A stretch of 64,000 nucleotides of DNA from assembly GCF_028416635.1 (NCBI RefSeq), contig NZ_CP114013.1:3658001-3722000 (forward strand), written 5' to 3'. Below are positions 17,380 through 25,751 of the stretch, piece after piece (position 1 is the stretch's first letter; each line of letters begins with the position of its first letter). The notes under the pieces are model-generated. The model ran no database searches and was not told where the DNA came from. It was given only the letters and a program-made list of their open reading frames with translations. This DNA comes from Baekduia alba. Lineage in GTDB: Bacteria > Actinomycetota > Thermoleophilia > Solirubrobacterales > Solirubrobacteraceae. The position numbers and the translations under genes are program-made.

Positions 17380-18141
17380 TTGCCTCACGACCTCCCCGAC
17401 ACGCTCAAGCTCCCGCCGCGCGAGACCGCGGTCGCCGAGATCACCCGCCGCCTGCTCGACTTCCTGTTCTCGGGCGCCATCGCCCCGGGCCAGAAGATCC
17501 CGCCGGAGCGCCAGCTCGCGGAGGCCCTCGCCGTCGGCCGCTCGTCGGTGCGCGAGGCCATCAAGTCGCTCAGCCTCCTCGGGCTGCTCGACGTCCGCCA
17601 GGGCGACGGCACGTACCTCACGCACTCGGGCTCCGACCTGCTCCCGCAGGTCATCGAGTGGGGCCTGCTGCTCGGCGAGCCGCGCATCCTCGACCTCGTC
17701 GAGGCGCGCGCGGAGATCGAGGTGCTGGTCGCGGGCTACGCGGCGCAGCGGGCCGACGCCGAGGGCGTCGCGCGCCTGCGCGCGCAGCTCGACCGCCTCG
17801 CGCAGGCCGGCGACGACGTGCAGGCCTACGTCGAGGCCGACGTCGCGCTGCATCTGGAGATCGCGCGGCTGAGCGGCAACGAGATCTTCATGACCTTGGT
17901 CAACAGCCTGCGGTCCCTGCTGCACGTGTGGGCCGAGCGCGTGCTCGTCCACGCCGGCGAGACGGCGTCGTCGTTCGCGATGCACGCCCCCATCGTCGAC
18001 GCGATCGAGGCCGGCGACGCGGACGATGCGCGCGCCGCGATGCGCGCGCACATGGAGCGCGCCGGCCGGCGCCTGAAGGCGGCGCTGGCCGACGGCGGCG
18101 CGACCGCTCCGGCGCCTGCGCCCGCGCCCGCCGACATCTAG
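17380..18141 (+). CDS. FadR-subfamily GntR transcriptional regulator
   Basis: A 253-residue regulator. The GntR winged helix covers residues 10-80 (PPERQLAEALAVGRSSVREAIKSL), followed by an all-helical FCD ligand domain to about residue 235 with conserved VEARAEIEVL, a histidine in ALHLEIARLSGN and another in HAPIVDAIEAGD that would bind a metal or an acid. The C-terminus is Ala/Pro-rich. TTG at 17380 gives a sensible N-terminus; the in-frame GTG at 17338 would overlap the operator. FCD proteins usually sense sugar acids or related carboxylates. The duplicated operator implies it represses both flanking operons. Confidence 0.88.
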   Translation: MPHDLPDTLKLPPRETAVAEITRRLLDFLFSGAIAPGQKIPPERQLAEALAVGRSSVREAIKSLSLLGLLDVRQGDGTYLTHSGSDLLPQVIEWGLLLGEPRILDLVEARAEIEVLVAGYAAQRADAEGVARLRAQLDRLAQAGDDVQAYVEADVALHLEIARLSGNEIFMTLVNSLRSLLHVWAERVLVHAGETASSFAMHAPIVDAIEAGDADDARAAMRAHMERAGRRLKAALADGGATAPAPAPAPADI

Positions 18142-18144
18142 CCG

Positions 18145-18939
18145 CTACCAGAGCGTCTGGCCGCCCTCGATGACGAGGTTGTGGCCCGTCATGTAGTCCG
18201 ACGCGCCGCCGGCGAGGTACACGATGCCGGCCTGGAGGTCGTCGACCTCGCCGAGGCGGCCCAGCGGGATCTGCTCCAGCCACTGCGCGACGAGCGGGGC
18301 GAGGTCGGGCGACTGCTCGATCAGCGCGGTCCGGATGATCCCGGGCGACATGCAGTTGACGCGCACGCCGCGGTCGGCCCACTCGGCGGCGAGCGTGCGG
18401 GTAAGCTGCACGACCGCGGCCTTGGCGGCGTTGTAGGCCGCCTGCTTCTGCGGGTGCGGGACGATCAGCGACGCCATCGACGCCGTGTTGACGATCTTGC
18501 CGTAGCCCTGGGCCAGCATCGGCCGGGCCGCGGCCTGGCAGCCGAGGAAGACCGCGCGGGTGTTGAGCGCGAAGACCTCGTCCCACTCCCGCGGCGACGT
18601 GTCCTCGGCGGCCGAGTTGCGGTTGACTCCCGCGTTGTGGACCGCGATCTCCAGGCCGCCGAGCGCGCGCAGCACGGAGTCGACGTAGTCGCGCGCGGCG
18701 TCGTCGGCGGTCACGTCGGCGGCGAGGGCGAGCGCGGTGACGCCCTTGGCCTCGAGCTCGGCGACGACGGCCGCGGCGCGGTCGCCGTCGCGGTCGATGA
18801 CCGCGACGCTCGCGCCCGCCTCGCCGAGGGCGTGGGCGAACGCGCGCCCGATGCCCTGGCCGGCGCCCGTGATCAACGCGCGGCGCCCGTCGAGGCGCAG
18901 GCGGTCGAGGATCGGCGTGTCGGGCAGCGTCTCGGTCAT
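18145..18939 (-). CDS. SDR-family oxidoreductase of the catabolic locus
   Basis: A 264-residue short-chain dehydrogenase with ITGAGQGIG near residue 23, HNAGVN near 99, catalytic Ser in NTASMAS and the YNAAK dyad near 169. Length and motifs are those of classical NAD(P)-dependent SDRs. It is the last gene of the M24-kinase-aldolase operon and overlaps the HpcH gene by ATGA. The position suggests oxidation of a hydroxy group of the sugar acid or reduction of an aldehyde released by the aldolases. Three bases separate it from the convergent gntR stop. Confidence 0.9.
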   Translation of the reverse strand: MTETLPDTPILDRLRLDGRRALITGAGQGIGRAFAHALGEAGASVAVIDRDGDRAAAVVAELEAKGVTALALAADVTADDAARDYVDSVLRALGGLEIAVHNAGVNRNSAAEDTSPREWDEVFALNTRAVFLGCQAAARPMLAQGYGKIVNTASMASLIVPHPQKQAAYNAAKAAVVQLTRTLAAEWADRGVRVNCMSPGIIRTALIEQSPDLAPLVAQWLEQIPLGRLGEVDDLQAGIVYLAGGASDYMTGHNLVIEGGQTLW

Positions 18940-19718
18940 GGTGCGGTCGTCCTTCGGTGGGTGGCCGGCGCAAGCGCGTCGACGATCGCCGTCAGGCGAC
19001 CGCCGAGCAGGGCCGGTGCGTTGAGCAGCACGATCCGCGCGCCGCGGTCGCGCTCGGCGCGGGCCTCGTCCTCGTCGCCGACCAGCGTGCACAGCGCGCA
19101 GCCGGGACGGGCCAGGACGGCGCGCGCGACGTCGTCGATCGCGCCCGCGACGTCGGGATGGGACGGATCGCCCGGATGGCCGAGCGAGGCCGACAGGTCG
19201 CTGGGCCCGATGAAGATCCCCGAGAGGCCGTCGGCGGCGAGGATCTCGTCGACGTGCGCGAGCGCGGGCGCGTCCTCGATCTGCGCGACGAGCGCGATGC
19301 GCGACGCGACCTGCAGATGCTCGGCCGTCGTGCGCAGGCCGTAGCGGCCGGCGCGCGTCGAGAGCGCGAGGCTGCGCCGGCCGTGCGGCGGGTAGCGGGT
19401 CAGCGCGGCGGCCCGGGCGACGTCGGCGGCCGAGGTCACGTGCGGCACCACGATGCCGTGCGCGCCGGCGTCCAGCGCGCGCAGGATGTCCGGGCTGCCG
19501 CCGTCGCTGACGCGGACCCACGCCTGCATCCCAGCACACTCCGCCGCGCGGCAGTGGTGCTCGAGCTCGGTCATGTCGCTCGGCCCGTGCTCGGTGTCGA
19601 TCACCACCAGGTCGAAGCCCGCGTGCCCGGCCAGCTCGACCGTCGCGGCGGCCGGCATCTTGAGGATCAGGCCGAGCAGCGGCTTGGTCGCGCTGCCGTT
19701 GGTGATGATGTCGGTCAC
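18936..19718 (-). CDS. HpcH/HpaI aldolase family protein
   Basis: A 260-residue class II pyruvate aldolase. All expected active-site elements are visible: DTEHGPSD (catalytic His, near residue 44), AWVRVSDG (Arg, near 71), AQIEDAPA (metal Glu, near 144) and IGPSDLSASLG (metal Asp, near 170). Such enzymes split 2-keto-3-deoxy acids to pyruvate and an aldehyde. The GTG at 19718 overlaps the previous stop (GTGA). Together with the sugar-acid kinase it argues for breakdown of a sugar acid. An upstream extension of the frame is rejected. Confidence 0.9.
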   Translation of the reverse strand: MTDIITNGSATKPLLGLILKMPAAATVELAGHAGFDLVVIDTEHGPSDMTELEHHCRAAECAGMQAWVRVSDGGSPDILRALDAGAHGIVVPHVTSAADVARAAALTRYPPHGRRSLALSTRAGRYGLRTTAEHLQVASRIALVAQIEDAPALAHVDEILAADGLSGIFIGPSDLSASLGHPGDPSHPDVAGAIDDVARAVLARPGCALCTLVGDEDEARAERDRGARIVLLNAPALLGGRLTAIVDALAPATHRRTTAP

Positions 19719-20575
19719 GGCGCGACCTCGGCCGGCGCGTGCGCGAACGCGCGGAGCTTGGCGGTGGCGGCCGCACAGGTCGCCTCGACGACCGGCCCGA
19801 GCCACCCCTCGACCGCGTCGCCGGGCGGCGGCGCCGCGGCGGTCGCGAGCAGGCTCGCGCGCAGCGCGCGGCGCAGCTCGGTGTTGACGTTGAGCTTGGC
19901 GACGCCGAGGCCGATCGCCGCCCGGACCTCGTCCTCGGGCAGGCCCGAGGCGCCGTGCAGGACCAGCGGCACGTCGACGGCGTCGGCGATCCGCGCGAGG
20001 CGCCCGAGGTCGAGCGCGACGGGCGCGGCCGGGATCCCGTGGACGTTGCCGATCGCGACCGCGAGCGCGTCGACGCCGGTCTCCGCGACGAAGCGCGCGG
20101 CTGCGGCGGGCTCGGTCAGCGCGCCGGCGCCGGCGCCCGTCGACTCGTCCTCGTCGCCGGCGATGCCGGCCAGCTCACCCTCGACCCAGGCGCCGCGCGC
20201 ATGGGCGGCCGCCACGACGGCGCGCGTCGTGGCGATGTTGTCGTCGAGCGCCAGCGCGGAGCCGTCGTACATGACCGAGCCGTAGCCGAGGTCCAGGCAG
20301 GCCCGGATCTCGTCCACGTCGGTGGCGTGGTCGAGGTGGACGCCCACCGGCGCCGACGTCTCGGCCGCGAGCGCGAGCGCCAGCCGCGCGAGCGGCGCGC
20401 GGCCCGCGTAGCGGAACGCGCTCGAGCCGGCCTGGAGCAGCACGGGGACGCGCTCGCGCTCGGCGGCGCGCACCACCCCGATGCCCTGCTCCAGGTTGTA
20501 GATGTTGAACCCGATGACGGCCCGGCGCTCCGCGCGGGCCCGCCGCAGGGCGTGACCATCGACGTGCGCGGTCAT
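19715..20575 (-). CDS. Class II (zinc) aldolase of the fructose/tagatose-bisphosphate family
   Basis: A 286-residue TIM-barrel aldolase. Zinc and substrate residues can be read: VHLDHATD near residue 81, EGELAGIAG near 132, the histidine in IGNVHG near 175 and LVLHGASG near 205, with the phosphate-binding NVNTELRRAL near 233. It is shorter than housekeeping fructose-bisphosphate aldolase and resembles GatY/KbaY-like enzymes found with DUF1537 kinases. It should cleave the phosphorylated intermediate to dihydroxyacetone phosphate and an aldehyde. The start overlaps the kinase stop by ATGA. Confidence 0.9.
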   Translation of the reverse strand: MTAHVDGHALRRARAERRAVIGFNIYNLEQGIGVVRAAERERVPVLLQAGSSAFRYAGRAPLARLALALAAETSAPVGVHLDHATDVDEIRACLDLGYGSVMYDGSALALDDNIATTRAVVAAAHARGAWVEGELAGIAGDEDESTGAGAGALTEPAAAARFVAETGVDALAVAIGNVHGIPAAPVALDLGRLARIADAVDVPLVLHGASGLPEDEVRAAIGLGVAKLNVNTELRRALRASLLATAAAPPPGDAVEGWLGPVVEATCAAATAKLRAFAHAPAEVAP

Positions 20576-21966
20576 CCCTCCCCTTTCAATCGATCGATGG
20601 TGCGCGCGAGCGCGAGGTCGTCCCCGACGTTGCCCGGGAACACGACGTAGCGCAGCCCCGGCCGCAGGCTGTCGGGCCCTGGGTCCCAGACCGAGACCTG
20701 GCCGGCGAAGAGCTGGCCGAGCACGCGGGCGCGGCGAACGCCGAGGCCGCGGACGGCGACGTCGTGGGAGGTGATCCCGCCCTTGGCGACCAGCCACGCG
20801 AGGTCGACGCGCTCGGCGACGGCGCGGACGACCGCGACGACGGCGTCGGCGACGCGTTCGGTGCTCGCGAGGCTGGCCTCCCCCGCGTGCGCGTGCAGCG
20901 GACGGCGGGTCGTCGCCAGGACGGCATCGCCGGCGTCCAGCGCGGCGGCGAGCCGGACGGCGGTGCGATCGATCAGGATCTCTGCGCGATGGCCGCCGGC
21001 GTCGGCGAGCAGCGCGGCGACGTCGAGCTCGACGGTCGCCAGCGCGGGCCGGGCCGCGCGCGCGGCGTCGAGCTGGCGCGTGGTCAGCGCGGTGAACGAT
21101 CCCGCGACGACGAGGCCGGGGCCGTCGACCGCGCCCACCTCGCCGGCGGTCAGCGGCGGCGCGGCGGCCCGCCCGGCGCGGGCCGAGACGAACGCGGGGC
21201 CGGTGCGGCACAGCACGCGCAGGCCGTCGTCCTCGACCTCCTGCACCGCGGCGGCGAGCACGGCGAGGTCCTCGTCGCGGGCGGCGTCGACCACGACGTA
21301 GCGCACGCTGCTGGCCAGCGCGCGCAGGCGCCGCGCGACGATGCCGGGGTCGGTCGCCCGCAGCTCGTCCAGCCCGATCGCGCCGACCGTCGCCTCGGCG
21401 CCGGCGCGCTCCAGGACCCAGTCGGCCAGGCGCGAGGAGCGGAACGCGAACGCCGGGTCGGCGGCGAACTCGGTCTCGGCGATCGGCGTCAGCGCGCCGC
21501 CGCCGTCGCGCAGCAGGTGCAGGCCGTTGACCGTCACGCGGCCGGCGGCGGGGTAGGCCGGGCAGACGACGACGAGGTCGACGGGCGCGCCTTCGCGGTT
21601 GAGGCCGTCGGCCAGCGCCTGAGGCTCGGCGGGGAAGTGCCCGCGCAGGGTCGAGTCGCCGCGGCTGATGACGCGGACGGGCACGTCGAGCGCGCGTGCC
21701 GCCGCGGCCAGCCGCGCGCCGATGACGCGATTGATCTGCGCGGCGCGGCGCTCGCTGAGCGCGCGCGTGTTGGTGAGGATCGCGAACAGCGGGTCGGCCG
21801 CGCCCAGCGCCCAGGCGATCTCGGCCGCGTCCCAGGACGTGATGACCGGGATGTCGCGGACGGTCTGCGTGCCCGTCGGATCGTCGTCGATGACGGCGAT
21901 CCGCGTGCCCTGCTCGCGCAACCGTGCGGCGAGCGCGCCGTCAGCCACCGAGACGGTTCCAACCAC
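20572..21966 (-). CDS. Four-carbon acid sugar kinase family protein (DUF1537, OtnK/DtnK-like)
   Basis: A 464-residue ATP-dependent kinase. The N-terminal DUF1537 domain has VIDDDPTGTQTV near residue 25 and SRGDSTLRGHFP near 101; the C-terminal nucleotide domain has VAKGGITSHDVAV near 397 and VFPGNVGD near 448. Characterised relatives phosphorylate threonate, erythronate and similar acids. GTG at 21966 overlaps the M24 gene by 26 bases; GTG at 21948 is also possible. It is the best clue that this locus degrades a sugar acid. Confidence 0.92.
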   Translation of the reverse strand: MVGTVSVADGALAARLREQGTRIAVIDDDPTGTQTVRDIPVITSWDAAEIAWALGAADPLFAILTNTRALSERRAAQINRVIGARLAAAARALDVPVRVISRGDSTLRGHFPAEPQALADGLNREGAPVDLVVVCPAYPAAGRVTVNGLHLLRDGGGALTPIAETEFAADPAFAFRSSRLADWVLERAGAEATVGAIGLDELRATDPGIVARRLRALASSVRYVVVDAARDEDLAVLAAAVQEVEDDGLRVLCRTGPAFVSARAGRAAAPPLTAGEVGAVDGPGLVVAGSFTALTTRQLDAARAARPALATVELDVAALLADAGGHRAEILIDRTAVRLAAALDAGDAVLATTRRPLHAHAGEASLASTERVADAVVAVVRAVAERVDLAWLVAKGGITSHDVAVRGLGVRRARVLGQLFAGQVSVWDPGPDSLRPGLRYVVFPGNVGDDLALARTIDRLKGEG

Positions 21967-23137
21967 GACCGCGATCCCCCACCGCTTCGTTTCCCTGCTC
22001 GATGACGAACACCGTGTCTTCCAGCTTGACGAGGCCCAGCTCCGGGTCGGCGACCTGACTCTCGATCGAGAGGACCATGCCGGCCTCCAACGGGCGCTCG
22101 CGGTGCGTGGCCGGGTACGGCGGCGAGCCGGAGTCGGTCAGCCGCGGCGCCTCGTGCGTCAGCAGGCCGGTGCCGTGGGCGAGGAAGCTGAGGTGCGCCG
22201 CGTCCGGCAGCCCGGCGATCGTGGTCGCCGCGACGTCGAAGAGGTCGCCTCCACGGCGGCCGGGCGCGACCGCCGCGCGCACGGCCTGCTGCACCGCGTC
22301 GACCTGGGCGAGCAGGTCGTCGTGGCGGTGCGTCGGCGCGCCCGCGAGGCCCATGCGCGTGAGGTCCGCGGTGTAGCCGTCGCGGTCGGCGCCGGAGTCC
22401 AGCGACAGGACGTCGCCCGGCGCGACCACGCGGTCGCGCGTGGGCGCGCGGCCGAGATGAGGCCCGGCGGCGACCAGCGCGTAGTCGTAGACGAGGCCGC
22501 GCCGCGTCTGCTCGAGGCGCAGCCGCTCGGCGGCCTGCGCGGTGGTCGCGCCCGGCGCCAGCGCGGCGAACGTCGCGAGCATCGCGTCGACGACCGCCTC
22601 CGAGGCGTCGCGCATGACCGCCAGCTCGCCGGGCGTCTTGACGGCGCGCAGCTCGTCGAGCACGCCGGTCGCGTCGACGAGCGCGACGCCGCGGAGGTCG
22701 TCGTCCCAGGCCGTGCGCGCGTCGCTCGGGAGGTAGGGCGGCTCGATGCCGACACGCGCCGCCGCGCCGCGCGGAAGCCGTGCCGCGAGCCGTTGACCGG
22801 CCGCGCGGCCGGCCGTCTGCGAGGACCACGACACGAGCGCGACGTCGGGCACCCAGAGCGGGTGGGCGTCGGTGCCCCACGCCTCGTTGCCGGCGCCGAC
22901 GAAGAACGCGCGGTCCGGCCGACCGCGCACGTAGCCGACCACCGGGAGGTAACGCGACGCGCCGATCGCGTCGAGCCGGTCGTAGAGGAAGAAGCGATAG
23001 CCGCCGAGCAGGTACCGGGTCGCGTGCGGCGAGGTCGCGAGCAGGGCGTCGAGCCCGGCGGCTTCCATGAGCGCGTCCAGCCGGCCCGCGTCGAAGGGCG
23101 GGCTCACCGCGGCGGTCCGGTCGCTGATCACGTCCAC
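21941..23137 (-). CDS. M24-family metallohydrolase (creatinase/prolidase fold)
   Basis: A 398-residue pita-bread-fold enzyme. The N-terminal creatinase-like domain covers residues 1-155, and the catalytic domain carries the five-ligand metal set: LDSGADRDGYTAD near residue 244 (two Asp), the His in FLAHGTGLLTHE near 318, the Glu in LSIESQV near 352 and the Glu in VKLEDTV near 365. Relatives hydrolyse Xaa-Pro peptides or creatine. As first gene of the sugar-acid operon it may remove an amide-linked group from the substrate. The GTG start lies 19 bases from operator B. Confidence 0.85.
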   Translation of the reverse strand: MDVISDRTAAVSPPFDAGRLDALMEAAGLDALLATSPHATRYLLGGYRFFLYDRLDAIGASRYLPVVGYVRGRPDRAFFVGAGNEAWGTDAHPLWVPDVALVSWSSQTAGRAAGQRLAARLPRGAAARVGIEPPYLPSDARTAWDDDLRGVALVDATGVLDELRAVKTPGELAVMRDASEAVVDAMLATFAALAPGATTAQAAERLRLEQTRRGLVYDYALVAAGPHLGRAPTRDRVVAPGDVLSLDSGADRDGYTADLTRMGLAGAPTHRHDDLLAQVDAVQQAVRAAVAPGRRGGDLFDVAATTIAGLPDAAHLSFLAHGTGLLTHEAPRLTDSGSPPYPATHRERPLEAGMVLSIESQVADPELGLVKLEDTVFVIEQGNEAVGDRGRGWNRLGG

Positions 23138-23156
23138 TCGGCGACAGTATCAACAA

Positions 23157-23176
23157 TTGGTCGACCGGTCCACCAA
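23157..23176. promoter_or_regulatory. GntR operator B, upstream of the M24/kinase/aldolase operon
   Basis: TTGGTCGACCGGTCCACCAA is a 20-bp palindrome with 9 of 10 pairs matching, 19 bases upstream of the M24 start codon, the same spacing as operator A before the aminotransferase. It is nearly 6 kb from operator A, so the shared sequence is unlikely to be chance and defines a local regulon. Confidence 0.75.
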
Positions 23177-23199
23177 CTGCCGTCAGAGGCGGAGCCCGC

Positions 23200-23480
23200 C
23201 TGACACTCCCCGCCCAGGTCGTCTCCGACCTCGGCGTCACGCTCCAGCAGAACCCGCTCGGCCGCGCCGACGACGGCCGGCCGCGCACCGGCGCCTACGA
23301 CATCTCCGACGGCCAGGCATGGGACGTCGGGCCGCCGTGCGGCGGGCAGATCGAGGTCGACGTCGCGCCCCGGGGCGCCGGCGCCCGGGGCCGCAGGCGC
23401 GCTTCGCCGCGCTGGCCGCCGACGGCGCCGCGCGCCGCCCTGGCGTTCCTGCGCGGGCTCGAGCGCGCGGCCTCCCGGTC
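23200..23480 (+). pseudogene. XdhC/CoxI-like protein remnant
   Basis: Translation of the plus strand from 23200 gives about 60 residues ending QAWDVGPPCGGQIEVDV, which closely resembles the conserved AWEVGLxCGGxIxVxVE block of XdhC/CoxI molybdoenzyme maturation factors. No start codon precedes it, the conserved N-terminal GSAPR and SGGCLE regions are missing, and the next recognisable piece (RFAALAADGAARR, near 23397) lies in a different frame. It is a decayed fragment. Identification is from motif memory and could be wrong. Confidence 0.5.
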
Positions 23481-23481
23481 C

Positions 23482-24501
23482 CTACGCGGTCAGCTCGACC
23501 GACAGCGCCCAGAGGCGCGCGGCGATCTCGCGGTCGATCGCGTGAGCGTCGACGCCGCTGCCCACGGCGCGCGCGGGCTCGACCTCGGCCGTGGGCAGCG
23601 CGATGTCGCAGTCCTCGCAGTACACGCCGCCGAGGCCCGCGAGCGCCGGCGCGGTGGCCGCCCAGACCGTGGTCGCGGCGCCCTGCTCGGGCGTCTTGAA
23701 GCGCTCCGTCCGGGGCGCGCCGTCGGCGCCGTACCAGCCGTAGCGCTGGCCCTCCTCGGCGTCGATGTGCCGCTGCAGCGGCGTCAGGATGCCGCCCGGG
23801 TGGACGGCGAAGGCGCGCACGCCGGCGTCGCGGCCACGGTCGTCGAGCGCGACGGCGAACAGGCTGTTGGCGGTCTTGGCCTGCCCGTAGGCCAACCACT
23901 TGTCGTACGGGCGGCGCGTGAACATGACGTCGTCGAACGCGATGCCGGCCGGCGGGTCGTCGGTGCTGAGCCGGCCGGCCAGCGCCGCGAGCTTGTGGCC
24001 GTTGGAGGTCAGCGCGATCACGCGCGCGCCGTCGGGCGCCTGGGTCAGCGCCGGCCACAGGAGCGCGGTCAGGGCGAAGTGGCCGAGGTGGTTGGTCGCG
24101 AACTGCGACTCCCAGCCGTCCGGCCCCACGCGCGTCTCGGGGTTGGCCATGATCGCGGCGTTGTTGATGAGGATGTCCAGCGGACGGCCGGCGGCGAGGA
24201 AGCGCTGGGCGAACGCGCCGACGCTGTCGAGGTCGCCAAGGTCGAGGGCGTCGACCTCGGCCGCGATGCCCGCCGCCGCGAGCGCCTGCGTGGCGTGCGC
24301 CGGGCGGCGGGCCGGGACGACGACCTCCGCGCCCGCGCCGGTGAGCGCCCGGACCGTCTCCAGGCCGAGGCCGGACGAGCCGCCGGTGACGACCGCGAGC
24401 CGGCCGGTCAGGTCGAGGCCGGCGAGCGCGTCGGCGGCCGTGGTGTGCGCGTCGAACCCGGAGCCGATCGGCCGCTGGGGCGTGAACGAGGCAGAGACCA
24501 T
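23482..24501 (-). CDS. SDR-family oxidoreductase (retinol-dehydrogenase-like)
   Basis: A 339-residue extended short-chain dehydrogenase. VVTGGSSGLGLE near residue 38 binds NADP(H), INNAAIM near 113 replaces the usual NAG, and the catalytic tyrosine and lysine lie in LAYGQAKTANSL near 204. The Ser sits in LTSNGHK. This is the atypical retinol-dehydrogenase/WWOX-like branch often annotated as a general oxidoreductase. It has a C-terminal tail of about 60 residues with a CEDCD cysteine pair. It stands alone between two broken genes; substrate unknown. Confidence 0.87.
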   Translation of the reverse strand: MVSASFTPQRPIGSGFDAHTTAADALAGLDLTGRLAVVTGGSSGLGLETVRALTGAGAEVVVPARRPAHATQALAAAGIAAEVDALDLGDLDSVGAFAQRFLAAGRPLDILINNAAIMANPETRVGPDGWESQFATNHLGHFALTALLWPALTQAPDGARVIALTSNGHKLAALAGRLSTDDPPAGIAFDDVMFTRRPYDKWLAYGQAKTANSLFAVALDDRGRDAGVRAFAVHPGGILTPLQRHIDAEEGQRYGWYGADGAPRTERFKTPEQGAATTVWAATAPALAGLGGVYCEDCDIALPTAEVEPARAVGSGVDAHAIDREIAARLWALSVELTA

Positions 24502-24546
24502 GGCCGCGACCGTAGGACTTCGAGCGCGCGCGAAGTCAAGCGCGTC

Positions 24547-25163
24547 TCAGCGGTGCTTGGTCTTCTTGGTGGCCTTCTTGACCGTCAGCACGCGGGTGAA
24601 GGGCTTGCCGGCGGCGGCGCCGTCGGCCTGCAGGCGCAGCGTCACGGTCAGCCGCCGCTTCTGGCGCAGCGTCTTGCGCAGGGCGGCGGTGAGCGGGATC
24701 GCGACCTACTTGGTCTTGCCCGGCGCGATCGAGTAGCGCGTGCGCACCGCCTTGGCGGCGGCCTTCTTCGCGCCGCCGGGGACGAGGATCAGGTAGCCGC
24801 CGCAGTGCTGCGACACGTTCGCCGGGCAGGTGAGCTCGATGTACACGCTGTTGGGGTCGCTGCTCGGCGGGATCGTCCCGACCTTCGGCGTCGCGGTGCC
24901 GGACGTGGACCCGGTTCCGGGCGTCGCTCCGGACGAGCCCGAGCCCGGCGCCGAGCAGCCGCCCCCGACGGGCACGGGATGTAGACCGGCGGCGGCAGCG
25001 GCGGGGCCGGGGGCGGCAGCGGCGGCGCGGGTGCGCAGCCGGCGTCGTGCGTGGCCGGGTCGGCCGGGTTGCAGTCCTGGGTCTCGTCGCCGTAGTTGTC
25101 GTGGTCGGCGTCGGGCTCGACCAGGGCGCTGATCTGGAGGGCGGCGCCGCTGTAGGCGGGCAC
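24547..25163 (-). pseudogene. Broken gene for a thrombospondin-type-3-like repeat protein
   Basis: The minus strand encodes VEPDADHDNYGDETQDCNP, a calcium-binding thrombospondin-3-like repeat common in Solirubrobacterales surface proteins, then a Pro-rich linker. Near 24970 the frame changes (CPSG to PVGGGCSAPGSG) and a second frame continues through TCPANVSQHCGGY to a TAG at 24706. Beyond it the same frame reads on as VAIPLTAALRKTL to a natural stop at 24547. One frameshift plus one nonsense codon, and no signal peptide or N-terminal domain, mark it as a pseudogene. Confidence 0.7.
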
Positions 25164-25208
25164 GGCGCGATCGTCGCAGCCGGCCGAACGGCCACGCGCC
25201 AGGTCAGG

Positions 25209-25715
25209 TCATCCGACCGCGAAGACCTGGCCAGGAGGGCAGGCGATGACGCGGTCGGCGAGCTGCTGCTTGAGCGTCGTGAGCCGATGGTCCTGCTCGG
25301 CGTCGCGGGTCTCCGCACGGGCGAGGTCGATGAACTCCTCGGTGACGAAGCCGTCGCGCAGGAGCAGGGTCACGGCCTGCGGGCCGAGGCCGATCCGGAA
25401 CACGAAGCGCTCGAGGACGCGGCCGCGGTCGGGGCGCGCGAGCGTCGGGTCGAGCCGGAAGCGCTCGCCGGTCACCGCGCGGGTGACGAGCTCGAACGCG
25501 TCGCGGGCGCCGGGGCCGCCGAAGGCGGTCGCGATGGTGATCGCGCGGCGCTCGGCGGGCCGGTCGGGCGCGAGCCGCGGCAGCGCGCACGCCAGCGCCT
25601 GGAAGCCGATCGCCGCGCCGCCGGGCGAGCCGGGGCCGTGGTAGGCCAGGACGTCGTCGAACGAGAACGCGAGGCGCCGTCCCGCGTCGACGAGCTCGAT
25701 CGTGCCGCCGGCCAT
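25209..25715 (-). CDS. Conserved hypothetical protein, possibly FmdE-like
   Basis: A 168-residue soluble protein I cannot assign firmly. The segment FDDVLAYHGPGSPGGAAIGFQAL near residue 19 recalls the HGHLCPGLAxGxR motif of FmdE-family proteins, and ATAFGGPGARDAFELVTRAVTG follows at about 63. No signal peptide, membrane segment or cysteine cluster except one late Cys (VIACPPGQ). The C-terminal third is helical and charged. It starts 36 bases from a divergent small DNA-binding gene. The FmdE comparison is a weak motif-level inference. Confidence 0.6.
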   Translation of the reverse strand: MAGGTIELVDAGRRLAFSFDDVLAYHGPGSPGGAAIGFQALACALPRLAPDRPAERRAITIATAFGGPGARDAFELVTRAVTGERFRLDPTLARPDRGRVLERFVFRIGLGPQAVTLLLRDGFVTEEFIDLARAETRDAEQDHRLTTLKQQLADRVIACPPGQVFAVG

Positions 25716-25751
25716 GCCGCGCAGGATCGCACCGAGGGCTAGGCTCGGCTC

